Origin: Actinoplanes sp. KI2
GTDB taxonomy: Bacteria > Actinomycetota > Actinomycetes > Mycobacteriales > Micromonosporaceae
DNA length: 64,000 nt
Reading direction: 5' to 3'
NCBI RefSeq assembly: GCF_025630775.1
Contig: NZ_JAOSZE010000043.1
Location: 1 to 64,000 of the forward strand
The position numbers and the translations under genes were made by a program. Below the pieces are notes generated by a model. The model ran no database searches, was not told the DNA's origin, and was given only the letters and a program-made list of their open reading frames with translations. Positions 60,316-64,000 of the stretch are shown here, piece by piece. The stretch's first letter is position 1; each line of letters opens with the position of its first letter.

Positions 60316-61470
60316 GTGGAACTGGTGCGCCGGATCCCGCCGCGGGCCGGTGGGCTGCTGATCGTCCTGGTCGCCGCGATCTTCGTCGGGCTCGGGGTCA
60401 ACGACGTGCTCGGCGGCTGGGTCGCGATCGGGATCGACTACCTGCCGATGCGCAACGCGGCCCAGGCGCTGCTGGCCGGCCACTCCGTCTTCACCGATCC
60501 GCTCTTCGTCTACCCGCCGACGGCGGCCGTCGTGCTGCTGCCGACCGCGCTCGGCTCGCTGACCGCCGGCTTCGTCGCCTGGGTGCTGGCCGGACTCGCC
60601 GCGCTGGTGCTGACGGCGGCGATCGTGACCCGCCAGGCGCCGCCCGGTCGCCGCCCGGCCGTCTTCGGCGTCGCGATCATGGGCCTGCTCGGCGGCGTGA
60701 TCGCGACCCGGTCGATCTTCCTGGGCAACCTCAGCGAGCTGCTGGTGCCGATCGCGGTCGGCGCACTGCTCGCGTTCCGCCGCGGTCGCTGGCTGCTCGG
60801 CTGCGCCTTGCTGGCCGCCTCGCTGCTGGTGAAGCCGCTGCTCGCGCCCCTGGTGCTGGTGCCGGTGCTGCACCGGCAGTGGGGGTCGCTGGTCAAGACG
60901 ATGGTGCCGGGCGGCGCGCTGCTGCTGCTCGCGATGGCCCTGGTGCCCGGCGGCGCGACCTTCCCGAGCGTGCTGCGCTACTGCCTGACCGGCACCAATT
61001 TGCACGGCGAAAACGCGGTCAACAACCTGTCGCTGCGCGGCTGGGCCGAGGGGCAGCACGCGCCGCACCTGCTCGGCGTGGCGGCGGCCGCGGTGACCCT
61101 GGTGGTGGTCGCGGCTTTGGTGTGGCGGCGGTCGCGCACGGGCGACCCGCCGTCGCCGATCTGGCTGGGCGCGGTGCTGCTGTTCGGCACGTTCCTGGCC
61201 GGCGGCATCTCCGAGGTGCACTTCCTGCTCATCGGGTACGCGATCGTCCTGCTGCACATCGTGGTGGACCGGCCGCCGGCGCTGCTGTTCGTGCCGGGCC
61301 TGGCGCTGCTCGGGATGCCGGACGCCTACCTGACCGTGCTGCTCGGCCAGCGGGCGGACGCGCAGAGCTGGCTGGTCGGCGCCGAGATCCTGCTGCTGGC
61401 GGCACTGCTCGCCGCGCCGACGGTCAAGCGGACGGCGCCGGCCCCCACCCTGATCCCGGCGGCGGCGTGA
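60316..61470 (+). CDS. GT87-like polytopic glycosyltransferase
   Basis: 384 aa from GTG 60316. About ten membrane helices; GT-C features: early acidic residue after helix 1 (GIDYLPMRNAAQALLAGHSV), YPPTAAVVLLP, LVKPLLAPLVLVPVLHRQW and NNLSLRGWAEG. The family uses polyprenyl-phosphate mannose for mannolipids (PIMs, lipoarabinomannan) in actinobacteria. The frame is open upstream through the 21-bp array with no usable start. The stop overlaps the next gene's GTG. Confidence 0.78.
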   Translation: MELVRRIPPRAGGLLIVLVAAIFVGLGVNDVLGGWVAIGIDYLPMRNAAQALLAGHSVFTDPLFVYPPTAAVVLLPTALGSLTAGFVAWVLAGLAALVLTAAIVTRQAPPGRRPAVFGVAIMGLLGGVIATRSIFLGNLSELLVPIAVGALLAFRRGRWLLGCALLAASLLVKPLLAPLVLVPVLHRQWGSLVKTMVPGGALLLLAMALVPGGATFPSVLRYCLTGTNLHGENAVNNLSLRGWAEGQHAPHLLGVAAAAVTLVVVAALVWRRSRTGDPPSPIWLGAVLLFGTFLAGGISEVHFLLIGYAIVLLHIVVDRPPALLFVPGLALLGMPDAYLTVLLGQRADAQSWLVGAEILLLAALLAAPTVKRTAPAPTLIPAAA

Positions 61471-62660
61471 CGCCGACCCGGGACGGTGGACGCCCCGGCC
61501 GGGGCTGTGCTGCTGCCGGCGCGTGGTCCTCCGGACGGCGCGGAGAACCCGGGCCCCTCCGGGGCTGTGCTGCTGCCGGCGCGTGGTCCTCCGGACGGCG
61601 CGGAGAACCCCGGCCCCTCCGGGCCGTGGCGCTGCTCGTCCGGTGTCGGCGGGCGGTCGCGGCCGCGCTTGCCGCGGTGCTCGGACTGCTCACGCTGACC
61701 ACGACGCCGGATCTCGCGGACTTCGCGCGCGCCGCCGACCTGCTGCTGCACGGGCGGTTCGGCGAGGTCTACGCGCAGCCGTGGAACCAGGCCGGGCCGG
61801 CCCAGCTGCTGATCAGCCGCGTGCTGATGATCGGTGCGTCGCCGGACGGCACGCTCTGGCCGCCGCTCGTGGCGCTCTGGTCGGCGGCCCTCGTCGCGGG
61901 CGTGATGTGGCTCTGCCGCGGGGACGTGCGGCGGGAAGCGGTGGCCGGCCTGCTCGGCCTGCTCTGGGTGGCGGTGCCGATGCCGTGGAACGGTCACCCC
62001 GCGGAGTTGGCGGTGCCCGTGCTCTGGGCGTACGCGATCGTCTGTCAACGACGCGGCCGTGATCTCGCCGCAGCGGCCCTGCTCGCGCTCGGCGTCGCGA
62101 TCGCCCCCTGGGCGGTCATCGCCGTGCCCGGGCTGCTCGCCGCCGCGCGGCCGCTGCGAGCGCTGCGGGCCGGAGCGCTCGCGGTCGTCATGAGCGTCGC
62201 CTGCTATCTGCCGTTCGTGCTCACCGGGCAGTTCGCGATGTTCCGGTATCGGTGGGGGGTCGCGCCCGGGACGGTGGCGTCGCTGCTCGGCCTGACCGAG
62301 GCCGGCTGGTGGCTGCGCCCGGTCCAGGGCCTGGTCATGGTGGCTGGCGTGGCGATGATCGCGTGGCGGATGCGGGGCGCGCGCCTGGCGATCGCCGCGG
62401 TCCCGCTGGCCGCCGCGCTGCTGCGGGTGGCGACCGACCCGGTGGCCCAACCGTACTACTGGTATCCGGCCGCGGTGGCGTCGCTGCTGCTCCTGGCCAT
62501 GATGCGGCGATGGGTGCTCGCGGCGGTGCTGGCCTATGGGGTGCTGCTCGGCGAGTCGGTGTCCTGGCCGCTGGCCACCGGGCTGGCCTGCCTCGGGCTG
62601 CTGGTCGCGGTGACACCGCTCCGGTGGCCCGCTTTCCGGCGGGTGCCCGCCGCGAGCTGA
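61467..62660 (+). CDS. Polytopic membrane protein, GT-C-like
   Basis: 397 aa if GTG 61467 (GTGA overlap with the GT87-like stop) is used, 344 aa if GTG 61626. About nine hydrophobic helices (ALAVVMSVACYLPFVLTGQF, TVASLLGLTEAGWWLRPVQG), early acidic loop DLADFARAADLLLHGRFGEV. Likely a mannosyl- or arabinosyl-transferase partner of the preceding gene. The long form would carry two identical 20-residue copies of GCAAAGAWSSGRRGEP from a 60-bp duplication. Confidence 0.7.
   Translation: MTPTRDGGRPGRGCAAAGAWSSGRRGEPGPLRGCAAAGAWSSGRRGEPRPLRAVALLVRCRRAVAAALAAVLGLLTLTTTPDLADFARAADLLLHGRFGEVYAQPWNQAGPAQLLISRVLMIGASPDGTLWPPLVALWSAALVAGVMWLCRGDVRREAVAGLLGLLWVAVPMPWNGHPAELAVPVLWAYAIVCQRRGRDLAAAALLALGVAIAPWAVIAVPGLLAAARPLRALRAGALAVVMSVACYLPFVLTGQFAMFRYRWGVAPGTVASLLGLTEAGWWLRPVQGLVMVAGVAMIAWRMRGARLAIAAVPLAAALLRVATDPVAQPYYWYPAAVASLLLLAMMRRWVLAAVLAYGVLLGESVSWPLATGLACLGLLVAVTPLRWPAFRRVPAAS
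61501..61620. repeat. 60-bp tandem duplication at start of GT-C-like gene
   Basis: 61501-61560 and 61561-61620 are identical but for one base (G/C at 61551/61611). Exactly 20 codons, so the frame from GTG 61467 survives. Confidence 0.97.
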
Positions 62661-62674
62661 GCAGGTCCGTCTCC

Positions 62675-62777
62675 GGCGGAACGACCCGGCCAAAGGAGGC
62701 CCGACTCAGGCGGAACGACCCGGCCGAAGGAGCCCCAGTCCCCGGCGGAACGACCGGGCCGAAGGAGGCCCCGTCTC
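62675..62777. repeat. 34/35-bp x3 tandem array at convergent junction
   Basis: Units begin GGCGGAACGACC at 62675, 62709 and 62744. It fills the gap between the GT-C-like stop (62660) and the VOC gene stop (62776). Confidence 0.9.
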
Positions 62778-63207
62778 AGGCCGGGTCGATCAGCTCGCCG
62801 CCCCAGTCCTCGGGGGCCATGTCGGCCAGCGTCTCGGAGAAGATCCAGACGTGGCCGGCCGGGTCCTCCGCCTGGTACTGGCGCTCGCCGTACTCGAAGT
62901 CGGTCGGCTCCATCGTGATCTGTGCGCCGTTCGCGCGGGCCCGCTCGCAGTGCGCCCGCGCGTCCTCGACCCGGACCAGCACGGTGTGCGTGACGACGCC
63001 GGGCGTGGGCGGGCGGCGCTGGTTGCCGGTGTCCGCCACGATCAGCGCGCCGTCGCCGAAGCGCAGCTGCGCCCGATGGTCCTCGCCGATCCGCACCCGC
63101 TCGGTGAAGCCGTAGGCGGCGGTGAGCCAGGCGACCGCCGCCCGCACGTCCGGATAGGTGAGCACGGGAACCACGGTCGGGGCGGGAATGGATCGATTGG
63201 TCTTCAT
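62776..63207 (-). CDS. VOC-family (glyoxalase/bleomycin-resistance-like) protein
   Basis: 143 aa from ATG 63207 (GTG 63216 possible). Two beta-alpha-beta modules: VVPVLTYPDVRAAVAWLTAA, GFTERVRIGEDHRAQLRFGD, VVTHTVLVRVEDARAHCERA, EDPAGHVWIFSETL (metal-site Glu/His). Binds a small molecule or metal; the reaction is unknown. It abuts the purF-like stop and may share its transcript. Confidence 0.82.
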   Translation of the reverse strand: MKTNRSIPAPTVVPVLTYPDVRAAVAWLTAAYGFTERVRIGEDHRAQLRFGDGALIVADTGNQRRPPTPGVVTHTVLVRVEDARAHCERARANGAQITMEPTDFEYGERQYQAEDPAGHVWIFSETLADMAPEDWGGELIDPA

Positions 63208-63216
63208 GAGGTCCAC

Positions 63217-64000
63217 TCAGACCGGTGTCGGCGCCGGGTAGTCGCCGGTCATGCAAGCCGTGCAGAAGCCGCCGGGCTCGGGGGTGATGGCCGTGAGCAT
63301 GCGGTCGAGCTCGAGGTAGGCCAGGGAGTCGGCGCCGAGGTGGTCGCGGATCTCGTCGACGGTCATCGTGGCGGCGACCAGCCGACTGCGATCGGAGGTG
63401 TCCAGGCCGTAGAAGCAGGACCACCGATAGGGTGCCGACAGCACCCGCAGGTGGATCTCGGCGGCGCCGGCGTCGCGCAGCAACCGCATCGTGGCGCGCA
63501 GCGTGGTGGCCCGCACGATCGAGTCCTCGACGACGACCAGCCGCTTGCCGGCCACGTTGTCCTCGATCGCGTTGAACTTGATCCGTACGGCGTTGTCCCG
63601 CAGCGCCTGGGTCGGCGCGATGAACGTGCGGCCGATGTACCGGTTCTTGATCAGGCCGTCGCCGTACTCGATGCCGGACTCGGCGGCGTATCCCTGCGCT
63701 CCCGGAACCGACGAGTCCGGAATCGGCATGACCATGTCGGCGTCGACCGGCGCCTGCCGGGCGAGGGCCTGGCCCATCCGGCGGCGGGCCGCGTGGACGC
63801 CGACCCCGGCGAGCCTTCCGTCCGGGCGGGCGATGTAGACGAACTCGAACGAGCACAGCGCCCGGCGCCGCGGCGCGGCGAACCGGAAGCTGCGGACGCC
63901 GTCGTCGTCGATGACGACCGCCTCGCCCGGATCGACCTCGCGGATGACGCGGGCGCCGACCACGTCGAGAGCGGGCGTCTCGGAGGCGAGCACCCAGCCG
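63217..64000 (-). CDS. purF: Amidophosphoribosyltransferase (PurF-like), C-terminal part
   Basis: About 261 codons visible; the N-terminal half including the glutamine amidotransferase Cys lies beyond the window. Reads from GWVLASETPALDVVGA through IPDSSVPGAQGYAAESGIEY, GLIKNRYIGRTFIAPTQALR to the PRPP loop VVVEDSIVRATTLRATM and FCTACMTGDYP. The PRPP loop is usually VDDSIVRGTT, here VEDSIVRATT. It makes phosphoribosylamine, first step of purine synthesis; the altered loop and lack of pur neighbours allow a paralogue. Confidence 0.8.
   Translation of the reverse strand, partial: GWVLASETPALDVVGARVIREVDPGEAVVIDDDGVRSFRFAAPRRRALCSFEFVYIARPDGRLAGVGVHAARRRMGQALARQAPVDADMVMPIPDSSVPGAQGYAAESGIEYGDGLIKNRYIGRTFIAPTQALRDNAVRIKFNAIEDNVAGKRLVVVEDSIVRATTLRATMRLLRDAGAAEIHLRVLSAPYRWSCFYGLDTSDRSRLVAATMTVDEIRDHLGADSLAYLELDRMLTAITPEPGGFCTACMTGDYPAPTPV

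Overview
The window is a very GC-rich actinobacterial chromosome segment with frequent GTG starts, 4-nt stop/start overlaps and dense short operons. A CBM2-GH6 cellulase behind a perfect CebR box, a class F sortase relative, GT87-type membrane proteins, SigE-like and PaaX regulators and a DUF5995 protein suggest a soil Micromonosporaceae, perhaps Actinoplanes-like. That placement is inference. No rRNA, tRNA, CRISPR, prophage or insertion sequence was recognised, so gene content looks chromosomal and accessory.

Layout. 0-10.7 kb: ArsR-like regulator and MFS/FUSC exporters, secreted phosphoesterase, APH-like kinase, secreted hydrolase with a divergent PaaX regulator, GAF-GGDEF protein. 10.8-16.8 kb: secreted glycan degradation (GH2-LamG and CebR-controlled GH6 cellulase) separated by a 58-bp-arm hairpin and a LURP-one pair. 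16.9-20.9 kb: MarR pair, PP2C phosphatase, ECF sigma factor with membrane partner, second PaaX. 20.9-24.6 kb: SDR / amidohydrolase / MaoC / acyl-CoA ligase operon, probably side-chain shortening of an aromatic acyl-CoA. 24.6-30.8 kb: GNAT, methyltransferase, NadE, Na+-type ABC exporter, SPFH and RHH proteins. 30.9-35.5 kb: two FAH-family hydrolases, an esterase, an amidohydrolase and a CMD protein, bracketed by one identical 19-bp promoter element. 35.5-48.5 kb: methyltransferases, three-PGBD zincin, DHA2 exporter, DUF5995, Erm-like methylase, secreted CBM42-like protein, aldo/keto reductase with a MerR-type promoter, Ser/Thr kinase, TetR. 48.7-52.7 kb: ferric-reductase-like protein, FMN-binding protein and a two-component system as one operon. 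52.7-64 kb: GntR/FCD regulator, PAS kinase with pseudo-receiver, TPR protein, L-2-hydroxyglutarate oxidase, sphingomyelinase-like enzyme, catalytically dead sortase relative, two polytopic glycosyltransferase-like proteins, VOC protein, and the 3' part of purF.

The most unusual theme is structural. At least seven gene ends carry short tandem duplications (18-65 bp units). At two tail-to-tail junctions (6.8 and 42.8 kb) the duplicated unit contains the stop codons of both convergent genes, so each gene now ends in its own copy of what looks like an ancestral 3'-3' overlap. Other notable points are a sortase homologue that has lost His and Cys, a receiver domain with Glu in place of the phospho-Asp, and several legible operators (CebR, MerR-type, MarR, PaaX pair, OmpR-type).
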